From: Deltaproteobacteria bacterium
GTDB taxonomy: Bacteria; Desulfobacterota; Desulfobulbia; Desulfobulbales; Desulfobulbaceae
Assembly (NCBI GenBank): GCA_024277485.1
Contig: JAJRVA010000081.1
Span: 1 to 5,290 of the forward strand
DNA: 5,290 nt
Direction: 5' to 3'
In this document: positions 1-5,290 of the stretch, piece by piece
How positions within the stretch are numbered: position 1 is the stretch's first letter
Layout of the letters: each line of letters starts with the position of its first letter
The notes under the pieces: generated by a model
Database searches by the model: none
What the model was told of the DNA's origin: nothing
Seen by the model: only the letters and a program-made list of their open reading frames with translations
Position numbers and translations under genes: made by a program

Positions 1-260
1 AGCGGATTACGGACAATACGGACCCGTTCCATGGGCGTGAGGCTCTCTTCGCATCGTTCTTCAAGGAAGGTTATGCCGTTTTCGAGCTTGTCAAGCCGGG
101 CCCTGAACCTGTCTTCGTCCATGTCATACAGGGAGTCCTTGAGTTTGGCAAAGTCGGTTTGAAAGCCGGTCAGGTTGCCCCAGCTGTCAGTATTTTTTAT
201 ATGGATGAGGTAGCCTAAGCGCTGCTCAATATTGTGAAGTCGTTTAGTAAGTTCGGTCAT
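1..260 (-). CDS. Carboxyltransferase subunit of acyl/acetyl-CoA carboxylase, N-terminal part (partial)
   Basis: The reading frame opens with ATG at 258-260 and runs off the window's left edge with 86 complete codons and no stop. It begins MTELTKRLHNIEQRLGYL and is rich in charged, probably helical residues. The end of the visible part, LDKLENGITFLEE followed by SLTPMERVRIVRNPL, resembles the N-terminal region of the carboxyltransferase alpha subunit (AccA), where a helical stretch leads into an L-T/G-x-W-x-R/A-V-x-L-A-R-H-P-like motif. There is no AccD-type four-cysteine zinc finger in the visible part. The gene starts 10 nt after the biotin carboxylase stop, so the two are almost certainly co-transcribed. 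The expected role is transfer of the carboxyl group from carboxybiotin to acetyl-CoA or a related acyl-CoA in the cytoplasm. The ribosome-binding site is weak, which suggests coupling to the upstream gene. The catalytic crotonase-fold domains lie outside the window, so substrate and alpha-only versus fused alpha/beta form cannot be decided. Confidence 0.62.
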   Translation of the reverse strand, partial: MTELTKRLHNIEQRLGYLIHIKNTDSWGNLTGFQTDFAKLKDSLYDMDEDRFRARLDKLENGITFLEERCEESLTPMERVRIVRNP

Positions 261-270
261 AATGTGTCGG

Positions 271-1674
271 TCAGAATGTCAACAGCTGGTCAAGGTGATT
301 TTTCAGGTAGTCGAGATTAGTGATAATACCTTCACCTGAGCTGTCCTTTCCCTCGATGGTTGTCTGTTCAAGAAAGTCCCTGGCCCTTTTTTTTGCCTCG
401 TCCATGGATTCACCCCATACCAGAGCCAGAGCAAGGTTGGGATCGTACTCGCTGGGAATGGGGTAGGGCCGGTCAGCTGGTACATGTGTGTAGATCGCTG
501 ACCACTCAAATTCAGGCAGGTCAAAACGCGTTATGGTGCCGATCCACGGGGCAAAGTCCCGCCGGGTATTTTCAGCTACAATGCGCAGCTCAATGCTTGC
601 CCCCTGAAATTTGATATTTTTCTGTTTGTAGCCGATGGGTTCTCCAAGAGCCAGCCGTATCTGTTCCCTGATAAGGTTGGGGTGTTCGCCGTTGAGGTAG
701 CTGATCCGGGCGGAAACATCATTCTCAACCTTGATCCGGGTGTTGACCTCAAGAAGATACGGCTGGCCGCTGCGGCTGACAATCCATTCCCAGGTGCCGA
801 CGTTGTCGTATTTGACGTGGCCCGCAAGTTTCAGTGAATAGGAGACGATTCTGTCAAGGACCTTCCGGGCGTCAAAGTCATAGGCAAAACAGGAATCGTC
901 AAAACCCGGCGCCGCCTCAATTCTTTTCTGGCGCCCGGTTGACTGGATGGTGCAGTTTCTGGAACTGAAATGCACCCTTTCGTTGTGACGGGAGCAGACC
1001 AGCTGTACCTCAAGGTGATTGAAGTCCCGCAGGCACTGTTCAATCAGCACTCCTCCGTCCCCGAACTGGCGTTTGGCGTAATTCTGCACCTGGCGGTAAA
1101 CCTGGCGGAACTGCTCTATTCGCGTCACCTCCTCAATGCCCATTCCTCCTCCGCCTGCGGCAGCCTTGACAAGAATTGAAGGTTCCCTGATATCCTGTTC
1201 TTCCTGTACATCAAAGAGATGCTGGGCAATTTCCTCTGCCTCCATTTCATTATAGATGGGGCTGTCGGTGCCGGGAATGGTCGGAATGCGCAGTTTGTTG
1301 GCAATGCGTTTGGTGTTTATCTTGTCGCCAAGGTCCTTGATGACCTGCCAGCTCGGCCCGATAAAGGTAAGCTGTCGGTCCCGGATGGTCACCCGCCTCG
1401 CAAAACGGTAATCTTCGGAAAAAAAGCCGTAGCCGGGATGAATTGCCGTGCACAGGGTCTGGTCCGCGACTGCCAGGATGTCATTGGGGTCCGTGTAACT
1501 GGTTATCCGCCAGGCGTTCTTGTCAATGCCGCTGGTCCGGTTGAGCTGGACATGTTCGGAATCCTTGTCCGCTTCCTCGTAGACCACCACGTAGTCCAGC
1601 CCCAGGTCCTTGCAGGCATTCATGATCCGAATGGCAATTTCGCCTCGATTTGCTATGAGTACCTTGCCTTGCAC
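271..1674 (-). CDS. accC: Biotin carboxylase (acetyl/acyl-CoA carboxylase subunit)
   Basis: This 467-residue ATP-grasp enzyme carboxylates biotin on a carrier protein using bicarbonate and ATP, the first half-reaction of acetyl-CoA carboxylase. It is close in length to E. coli AccC (449). Visible motifs: N-terminal VLIANRGEIAIRI (5-17), IHPGYGFFSED (78-88), LGDKIN with the ATP lysine K118, LVKAAAGGGGMGI (168-180) with K170 and the glycine-rich loop, H220, K250, E296 (GTWEW), E309-x-N311-T-R313, E317 and R364. These match the E. coli catalytic set K116, K159, H209, K238, E276, E288, N290, R292, E296 and R338. Oddities are K315 where E. coli has Q294, N318 where it has H297, and R248 where it has H236. 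The start is GTG, placed by alignment to the family N-terminus and by a ribosome-binding site 6 nt upstream. The gene lies directly upstream of a putative carboxyltransferase gene; no biotin carrier protein is visible. A subunit of another acyl-CoA carboxylase is possible. Confidence 0.93.
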   Translation of the reverse strand: MQGKVLIANRGEIAIRIMNACKDLGLDYVVVYEEADKDSEHVQLNRTSGIDKNAWRITSYTDPNDILAVADQTLCTAIHPGYGFFSEDYRFARRVTIRDRQLTFIGPSWQVIKDLGDKINTKRIANKLRIPTIPGTDSPIYNEMEAEEIAQHLFDVQEEQDIREPSILVKAAAGGGGMGIEEVTRIEQFRQVYRQVQNYAKRQFGDGGVLIEQCLRDFNHLEVQLVCSRHNERVHFSSRNCTIQSTGRQKRIEAAPGFDDSCFAYDFDARKVLDRIVSYSLKLAGHVKYDNVGTWEWIVSRSGQPYLLEVNTRIKVENDVSARISYLNGEHPNLIREQIRLALGEPIGYKQKNIKFQGASIELRIVAENTRRDFAPWIGTITRFDLPEFEWSAIYTHVPADRPYPIPSEYDPNLALALVWGESMDEAKKRARDFLEQTTIEGKDSSGEGIITNLDYLKNHLDQLLTF

Positions 1675-1680
1675 TCGAAA

Positions 1681-1686
1681 CCTCTT
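1681..1686 (-). promoter_or_regulatory. Ribosome-binding site of biotin carboxylase
   Basis: On the minus strand AAGAGG lies 6 nt before the GTG at 1672-1674. It supports this GTG as the start, which also places the conserved VLIANRGEI segment at the N-terminus as in the family. Confidence 0.7.
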
Positions 1687-1763
1687 ATATTCTTTTAAGC
1701 TGACTGAAATAATTGTTGTTCTGTCACGGCCATATGGAAAGGGTGAACAGGCCGCAGGTTCTC

Positions 1764-1779
1764 TTCACTCAGGAGTGAA
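1764..1779. promoter_or_regulatory. Perfect inverted repeat, candidate operator
   Basis: The sequence is TTCACTC-AG-GAGTGAA, two perfectly complementary 7-nt arms around a 2-nt centre. The loop is too short for a good RNA hairpin and no T-run follows, so a binding site for a dimeric regulator is more likely than a terminator. It lies 90 nt upstream of the accC start and about 112 nt upstream of the corC promoter candidate. It could serve the carboxylase operon. The regulator is unknown; I do not recognise a named consensus. Confidence 0.4.
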
Positions 1780-1890
1780 TCCGCAACATAATTTTTTTCA
1801 TGTTAACCGGCTATATTACCTCACATGGGGTGACTTTGAAAGACCGAAAGTGATTTACAGCACGGGAATTTTTCAGACAGGGAAATGCTG

Positions 1891-1919
1891 TTGGGCCAGA
1901 AAAAGCTGAAAGGTATAAA
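1891..1919 (+). promoter_or_regulatory. Candidate sigma-70 type promoter for corC-lnt
   Basis: TTGGGC (1891-1896) and TATAAA (1914-1919) are separated by exactly 17 nt. The -10 box matches 5 of 6 consensus positions; the -35 box keeps the TTG and the final position is C. Transcription would begin near 1926, leaving a leader of roughly 70 nt before the corC GTG that contains the purine-rich tract. No other TTG/TATA pair with good spacing was seen in the region. Confidence 0.45.
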
Positions 1920-1994
1920 ATTTTCTTGACTTTATAGGCTCTTACAAGAGAGAAGGAAGGAAGAGAGCCAAGCTTACGTGAGGTATGTCATAGA

Positions 1995-2921
1995 GTGAAC
2001 AGTAAGAACAGTAATAATAATTCCACTGATCCGGATCAGGTCGGAGATGCAGAAAAACAGGGGGATCCGCAGAGAGACAACGGCGTTGACCTCCAAGAGA
2101 AGAACCTCTGGGAACGCATCCGCACGCTGCTCCGTATTCACCGATCTCCCGATACCACGGAAGAGCTGGAGCAGGAAATCCATGACCTGCTTGAAGAGGG
2201 GGAAGATCAGGGGCTGATCGGCAGCATTGAAGAGAAGCTGATTACGAGTATTTTTGAATTTCGGGAGACGGTTACCTCCGAAATCATGACTCCCTCGGCC
2301 GAGATGGTCTGTGCCGAGGAAAAGACTTCCGTGGCAGAGCTTATCCGTTTGATCACCGAAGAGGGGTTTACCCGTATCCCCATTTACCGTGAGAACCAGG
2401 ATCATATTATCGGTATACTGCATGCCAAGGACCTGCTCCGGATATGCACCCGGTCCCCGGAAGTTCAGTTGGGCCTGACCGAGTTCCTCAATCCTCCCAT
2501 GTTTATTTCAGAGTCCAAGCTCATTGTGGATCTTCTGCGCGATTTTCAGGCGCAGAAAAATCACATGGCCATTGTTACTGATGAGTTCGGCGGGGTGCGC
2601 GGCCTGGTGACCCTGGAGGATGTGATCGAAGAAATTGTGGGCGAGATCGGTGATGAACATGATCAGGAAGAAACCGACCTGCGGGTAGTTGATGAGCATA
2701 CCATCCTCGTCAATGCGAGGATTGACATTGAGGAAGTTGAATCACATTTTGATGTTGGCCTGCCCGAAGGCCCGTACGAGTCAATCGGCGGCCTGATGAT
2801 TCACCGCCTCGGCCATGTACCCCGGAATGGAACGGTCGTGGAGGAGGCGGGCCTGGAGTTCAAGGTGTTGTCCGCGGACAACCGGAGGATTAAATCCATC
2901 CGGATCAAACGGGTCAGATGA
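1995..2921 (+). CDS. corC: CorC/YbeX-type CBS-domain protein
   Basis: This 308-residue soluble protein has the three-part layout of the HlyC/CorC family: a polar, Asn- and acid-rich N-terminus (1-65), two CBS domains (first about 96-155 starting EIMTPSAEM; second about 160-218 with MAIVTDEFGGVRGLVTLEDVIEEIVGEI at 181-208 in part), and a C-terminal CorC_HlyC domain (about 228-305). E. coli YbeX is similar in length (292). No membrane DUF21 domain is present, so it is the YbeX/CorC form rather than the CNNM form. Salmonella CorC is linked to Mg2+/Co2+ efflux and E. coli YbeX to ribosome function and magnesium homeostasis; the exact role here is inferred only. The start is GTG with AGG at 1981-1983, a rather long 11-nt spacing. 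No alternative in-frame start occurs between it and the stop at 1935-1937. Its stop overlaps the lnt start, as in the ybeX-lnt order of E. coli. Confidence 0.92.
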   Translation: MNSKNSNNNSTDPDQVGDAEKQGDPQRDNGVDLQEKNLWERIRTLLRIHRSPDTTEELEQEIHDLLEEGEDQGLIGSIEEKLITSIFEFRETVTSEIMTPSAEMVCAEEKTSVAELIRLITEEGFTRIPIYRENQDHIIGILHAKDLLRICTRSPEVQLGLTEFLNPPMFISESKLIVDLLRDFQAQKNHMAIVTDEFGGVRGLVTLEDVIEEIVGEIGDEHDQEETDLRVVDEHTILVNARIDIEEVESHFDVGLPEGPYESIGGLMIHRLGHVPRNGTVVEEAGLEFKVLSADNRRIKSIRIKRVR

Positions 2922-4522
2922 ACCCCCCCGACTTTCGAAGCCGCGCCATTCAGCTCATTATCGCGTCTTTCGGCACATCGCTGCTCCTGGCAGCCGCCAT
3001 GCCCGGTCGTGCAGCCTGGTGGCCCCTTCTCTTTGTTGCCCTGGTTCCCCTGCTGCATTTCATTTCCGCCAACAGGCCCGGCCGCTGTTTTGGGGCCGGT
3101 TTCCTGGCCGGTTTTGTCTATCATGTCTGCCTGCTGTACTGGATTGTCATTGTCCTGGGCAGGTACGGCGGTCTGCCTGTGGTGGTGGCGGTGGCGGTCA
3201 TGCTGCTGCTGTCCCTGTACATGGGACTGTACATGGGAATCTTTGCCGGTATGCTCAGCCTGGCCGCAGGCAAGGGAACCGGGTGCCGCACACTTTCTCC
3301 CAATGCGCTCTTCCTGGGGCCGGCCCTCTGGGTCGGGCTTGACTGGCTCCGCGGTTTTCTTTTTACCGGCTTTCCGTGGATGGACCTGGGGTATGGTTTA
3401 TATTCGCAGCCGATCCTGATCCAGGCCGCAGACCTTGGCGGACATCACTTGCTGACCTTCTGCCTGGTCCTGGTCAATATCCTTGTTTTTTTTCTCCTGC
3501 ACCGTTTCAGGAGCAGACCGGGCCGGGAAAGGGGATACGGCAACCGTCCGTTTGCGGCTGCCTGTATTCTGCTGGTCCTGACAGGCGGATATTCCCTTCT
3601 TCGTTACCAGCAGGTGTCCGGAGACATTCGGAATGCGGGGAGGGCCGTTATTGCCGTGGTCCAGGGAAATATCCCCCAGGATGAAAAATGGACACCCACC
3701 GGCAAACAGGCAACCCTGGATATCTATCAGGGCCTTTCAGGGGAGGGGATGCAAAATCGGCCAATAGACCTGGTTGTCTGGCCGGAAACCGCCCTGCCCT
3801 TTTACCCGGTCAATGATCCCCTGTTTTCAGAGGTAACTGCATTTGCCCGGCAGCAGAAAATCTGGCTCCTGACCGGGGCGCCCTACTATACGGTTGTCAG
3901 TCGGACGAACAGCATGCGGCCGGCCCTGGAATACTATAACAGTGCCCTCCTGATCAGCCCGGAAGGAGAACTGAAGGGACGCTACAGCAAGCAGCACCTG
4001 GTTCCCTTTGGGGAATATGTCCCCTTAAGTCGTTTTCTTCCCTTTCTGGAACCGGTGGTGGAGCATATCGGCAACTTTACTCCGGGAAGTTTTGTCCGGC
4101 CGCTGCAGTTCGGCGCCCTGAAGACCGGGGTCCTTATCTGTTTCGAGTCCATTTTTCCTGAGCTTGCCAGAAAACAGGTCGCCGCCGGGGCAAACCTGCT
4201 TGTCAACCTGACCAATGATGCCTGGTACGGACGGTCCAGCGCCCCGTACCAGTCTTTTGCCATGACGGTATTCAGGGGGCTTGAAACACGGCGGTCAGTG
4301 GTCAGGGCCGCCAATACCGGGATCAGCGGGTTTGTCGATCCGCTGGGACGCGTTATGCAGGATTCACCTCTTTTTGAGCGGCTGGCTCTCGTCGGAGAGG
4401 TGGTTGTCATGGAAACCGAAACCGTTTTTGTCCGCTTCGGTTTTTTCTTCGGGCCGGTCTGCCTGGTTCTTGCGGTCCTTCTTTTTTTCAGCAGCCGGAG
4501 AAAAATGGCTCGACACTCTTGA
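2918..4522 (+). CDS. lnt: Apolipoprotein N-acyltransferase
   Basis: This 534-residue inner-membrane enzyme transfers an acyl chain from a phospholipid to the N-terminal cysteine of diacylated lipoproteins, the last step of lipoprotein maturation before sorting to the outer membrane. The N-terminal half carries several hydrophobic segments (roughly 12-28, 33-50, 58-80, 86-116, 131-150, 170-194 and 212-228). The nitrilase-like periplasmic domain spans about 242-500, and a last membrane helix (about 506-524) ends in a basic tail. The triad is visible: E290 in WPETALP, K358 in YSKQHLVPFGEYVP and C408 in LICFES, matching E. coli E267, K335 and C387. E366 and E410 match E343 and E389. W258 in NIPQDEKW fits the conserved substrate-side Trp. 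Length is close to E. coli Lnt (512). The ATG at 2918-2920 overlaps the corC TGA in an ATGA junction, indicating translational coupling. Nothing appears truncated or missing. Confidence 0.97.
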   Translation: MNPPDFRSRAIQLIIASFGTSLLLAAAMPGRAAWWPLLFVALVPLLHFISANRPGRCFGAGFLAGFVYHVCLLYWIVIVLGRYGGLPVVVAVAVMLLLSLYMGLYMGIFAGMLSLAAGKGTGCRTLSPNALFLGPALWVGLDWLRGFLFTGFPWMDLGYGLYSQPILIQAADLGGHHLLTFCLVLVNILVFFLLHRFRSRPGRERGYGNRPFAAACILLVLTGGYSLLRYQQVSGDIRNAGRAVIAVVQGNIPQDEKWTPTGKQATLDIYQGLSGEGMQNRPIDLVVWPETALPFYPVNDPLFSEVTAFARQQKIWLLTGAPYYTVVSRTNSMRPALEYYNSALLISPEGELKGRYSKQHLVPFGEYVPLSRFLPFLEPVVEHIGNFTPGSFVRPLQFGALKTGVLICFESIFPELARKQVAAGANLLVNLTNDAWYGRSSAPYQSFAMTVFRGLETRRSVVRAANTGISGFVDPLGRVMQDSPLFERLALVGEVVVMETETVFVRFGFFFGPVCLVLAVLLFFSSRRKMARHS

Positions 4523-4604
4523 GACTTCGGGCCAGACTGTTTACTGTCAGAAGTCAGAAGACAGGCATAACCCTGCTTATATTTAAAATCAATACCATCG
4601 TTTC

Positions 4605-4608
4605 GAGG
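4605..4608 (+). promoter_or_regulatory. Ribosome-binding site of prfB
   Basis: GAGG lies 6 nt before the ATG at 4615-4617. A second ATG at 4611-4613 is only 2 nt away and its frame closes at a TGA shortly after, so the site favours 4615. The 92-nt gap from lnt (4523-4614) shows no clear terminator; a TATATT at 4578-4583 lacks a convincing -35 partner. Confidence 0.65.
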
Positions 4609-4614
4609 ATATGT

Positions 4615-5290
4615 ATGGCACAGATCACAGAAGCAGCAGAATCAAAACAATGTCTCAATGACCTTAAAGGGCGCATGCTGGCCCTGAAGGAGCATCTTTC
4701 ACCTGGACGGCAAGAAGCTGTAGGCTGAACGTCTTGAGCAGATGACCCTGGCCCGGGATTTCTGGAATGACCAGGCCCAGGCAAAGAAAATACAGAAGGA
4801 GCTTGGTCAGCTGCAGGAGGTTATCGAGGTCTGGGAAAAGAACTTTTCCGAACTGGAAGAGGCGGACATGCTGCTTGAGATGGCGCTTGAAGAGCGGGAT
4901 GTTGAGACCCAGAAAGAGGTCGCTGCCGCTGTTCAGGAGCTGCGGGACCGCATCGACCTGGTGGAGCTGGAGTGCATGTTCAGCGGTGAACATGACAGCA
5001 GCAACGGTATCCTCACCATTCATGCGGGCGCCGGCGGCACCGAGGCCCAGGACTGGGTTGAAATGCTGCTGCGCATGTACCTGCGCTGGGCCGAGGACAA
5101 AGGGCTGAAGTCCGATATCCTGGATTTTCAGCCCGGTGATGAGGCCGGTGTCAAGAGTGTAACGATCCTGGTGAAGGGACGGCATGCCTTCGGTTACCTG
5201 CGCTCCGAAGTGGGTATTCACCGCCTGGTGCGTATATCCCCGTTTGACGCCAGTGGCCGACGACATACCTCTTTCGCGTCGGTCATGGTC
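4615..5290 (+). CDS. prfB: Peptide chain release factor 2, N-terminal part, frame-interrupted (partial)
   Basis: RF2 recognises UGA and UAA in the ribosomal A site and triggers peptide release. The zero frame runs from ATG 4615 through 28 codons (ending ALKEHL) to the usual frameshift site, then on to a TGA at 4726-4728. The +1 frame carries the rest from 4700 to the window edge. It encodes a helical domain 1 (ARDFWNDQAQAKKIQKEL), MFSGEHDS, GAGGTEAQDW, MYLRWAEDKG, GYLRSEVGIHRLVRISPFD and SGRRHTSFAS. The SPF anticodon-like motif at 5237-5245 identifies RF2 rather than RF1. The GGQ loop lies beyond the window; about 225 of some 365 residues are visible. Two defects stand out: the frameshift UGA is TCA (4699-4701), and a TAG (4721-4723) interrupts the +1 frame where a Glu codon is expected. 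The rest shows no decay. The copy could be intact with sequence errors, a pseudogene, or expressed in an unusual way. Confidence 0.9.
4687..4702 (+). promoter_or_regulatory. prfB programmed +1 frameshift site, lacking its UGA
   Basis: The stretch reads AAGGAG-CAT-CTT-TCA-C. The E. coli signal is AGGGGG-UAU-CUU-UGA-C. The internal Shine-Dalgarno-like hexamer, the 3-nt spacer and the slippery CTT are present at the right spacing and at nearly the same codon (28 versus 25), but the stop codon that senses RF2 level is replaced by a serine codon through G to C at 4700. Without a stop in the A site the classical autoregulated shift should be much weaker, though the slippery CTT-T and the upstream hexamer could still allow some shifting. 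Confidence 0.8.

Larger units (their letters stand above)
1675..1994. other. Divergent intergenic region between accC and corC
   Basis: These 320 nt separate two genes transcribed away from each other, so both promoters should lie here. The region is more AT-rich to the eye than its neighbours. It holds the accC ribosome-binding site, a perfect dyad at 1764-1779, a promoter candidate for corC at 1891-1919 and a 22-nt all-purine tract at 1946-1967 in the corC leader. Open frames inside it have no recognisable protein similarity and no convincing start sites. I found no tRNA-like or clear riboswitch-like structure by eye, and no convincing promoter for accC. Confidence 0.7.

Noticed and set aside
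1219..1698. Plus-strand 159-codon open frame opposite accC
   Set aside because: It is antisense to a clear biotin carboxylase with all its motifs; long antisense frames are common in codon-biased genes and its translation shows no recognisable family.
1770..1802. Minus-strand 10-codon frame (MKKIMLRIHS) as an attenuator leader peptide for accC
   Set aside because: There is no ribosome-binding site, no run of diagnostic codons and no terminator/antiterminator pair after it.
1926..1938. TTGACT followed closely by TATAGG as a promoter
   Set aside because: The two elements are adjacent with almost no spacer, and no -10-like box lies 16-18 nt after TTGACT (purine tract instead).
4544..4564. CTGTC...GACAG inverted repeat after lnt, possible terminator
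   Set aside because: The stem is only 5 bp with an 11-nt loop and no T-run follows, so it does not look like an intrinsic terminator.
4578..4583. TATATT as a -10 box for prfB
   Set aside because: The sequence at the expected -35 position (about 4555-4560, CAGAAG) does not resemble TTGACA; an AT-rich gap is a sufficient explanation.
4519..4614. TTG at 4519 as an upstream start extending prfB by 32 codons
   Set aside because: RF2 proteins start near 4615 by alignment and a GAGG site 6 nt before that ATG supports it; the extension resembles no RF2 N-terminus.
4664..5266. Minus-strand 200-codon open frame opposite prfB
   Set aside because: It is antisense to conserved RF2 sequence and shows no recognisable motifs; a shadow frame.

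Overview
The window looks like an ordinary chromosomal segment of a Gram-negative bacterium. It encodes an apolipoprotein N-acyltransferase (outer-membrane lipoprotein maturation) and the gene order corC-lnt-prfB. A stand-alone biotin carboxylase paired with a carboxyltransferase gene, together with this order, suggests a Desulfobacterota (former Deltaproteobacteria) lineage. That placement is inference from gene content and general sequence flavour, not from a database search. I see no mobile elements, CRISPR arrays, tRNA or rRNA genes.

Layout. Positions 1-1674 are on the minus strand: a biotin carboxylase (271-1674) followed, 10 nt downstream, by the first 86 codons of a second gene (260 to beyond 1). 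The N-terminus of that second gene resembles the start of an acetyl-CoA carboxylase carboxyltransferase alpha subunit. Together they look like an acyl/acetyl-CoA carboxylase operon supplying malonyl-CoA. A 320-nt divergent intergenic region (1675-1994) separates this from a plus-strand cluster. The region holds a perfect 7-bp-arm dyad, a plausible sigma-70 type promoter and a purine-rich leader.

The plus-strand cluster is corC (CBS-domain protein, 1995-2921), lnt (2918-4522, overlapping corC by 4 nt) and, after a 92-nt gap, prfB for peptide chain release factor 2 (4615 to beyond 5290). The corC-lnt pair is a translationally coupled unit found in many proteobacteria.

The notable point is prfB. 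Most bacteria make RF2 by a programmed +1 frameshift at an in-frame UGA (Shine-Dalgarno-like hexamer, 3-nt spacer, CUU UGA C). Here the Shine-Dalgarno-like AAGGAG, the spacer and the slippery CTT are all in place, but the UGA is TCA. Eight codons into the downstream +1 frame there is a TAG. The rest of the +1 frame is a well-conserved RF2 including the SPF stop-recognition motif. The other three complete genes all end in TGA, so the organism uses UGA as a stop and should need RF2. Either there are two close sequence errors, or the gene is damaged or allelic, or there is an unusual expression route (displaced frameshift, TAG readthrough or internal reinitiation). I regard sequence error or a disrupted copy as the most likely explanation.
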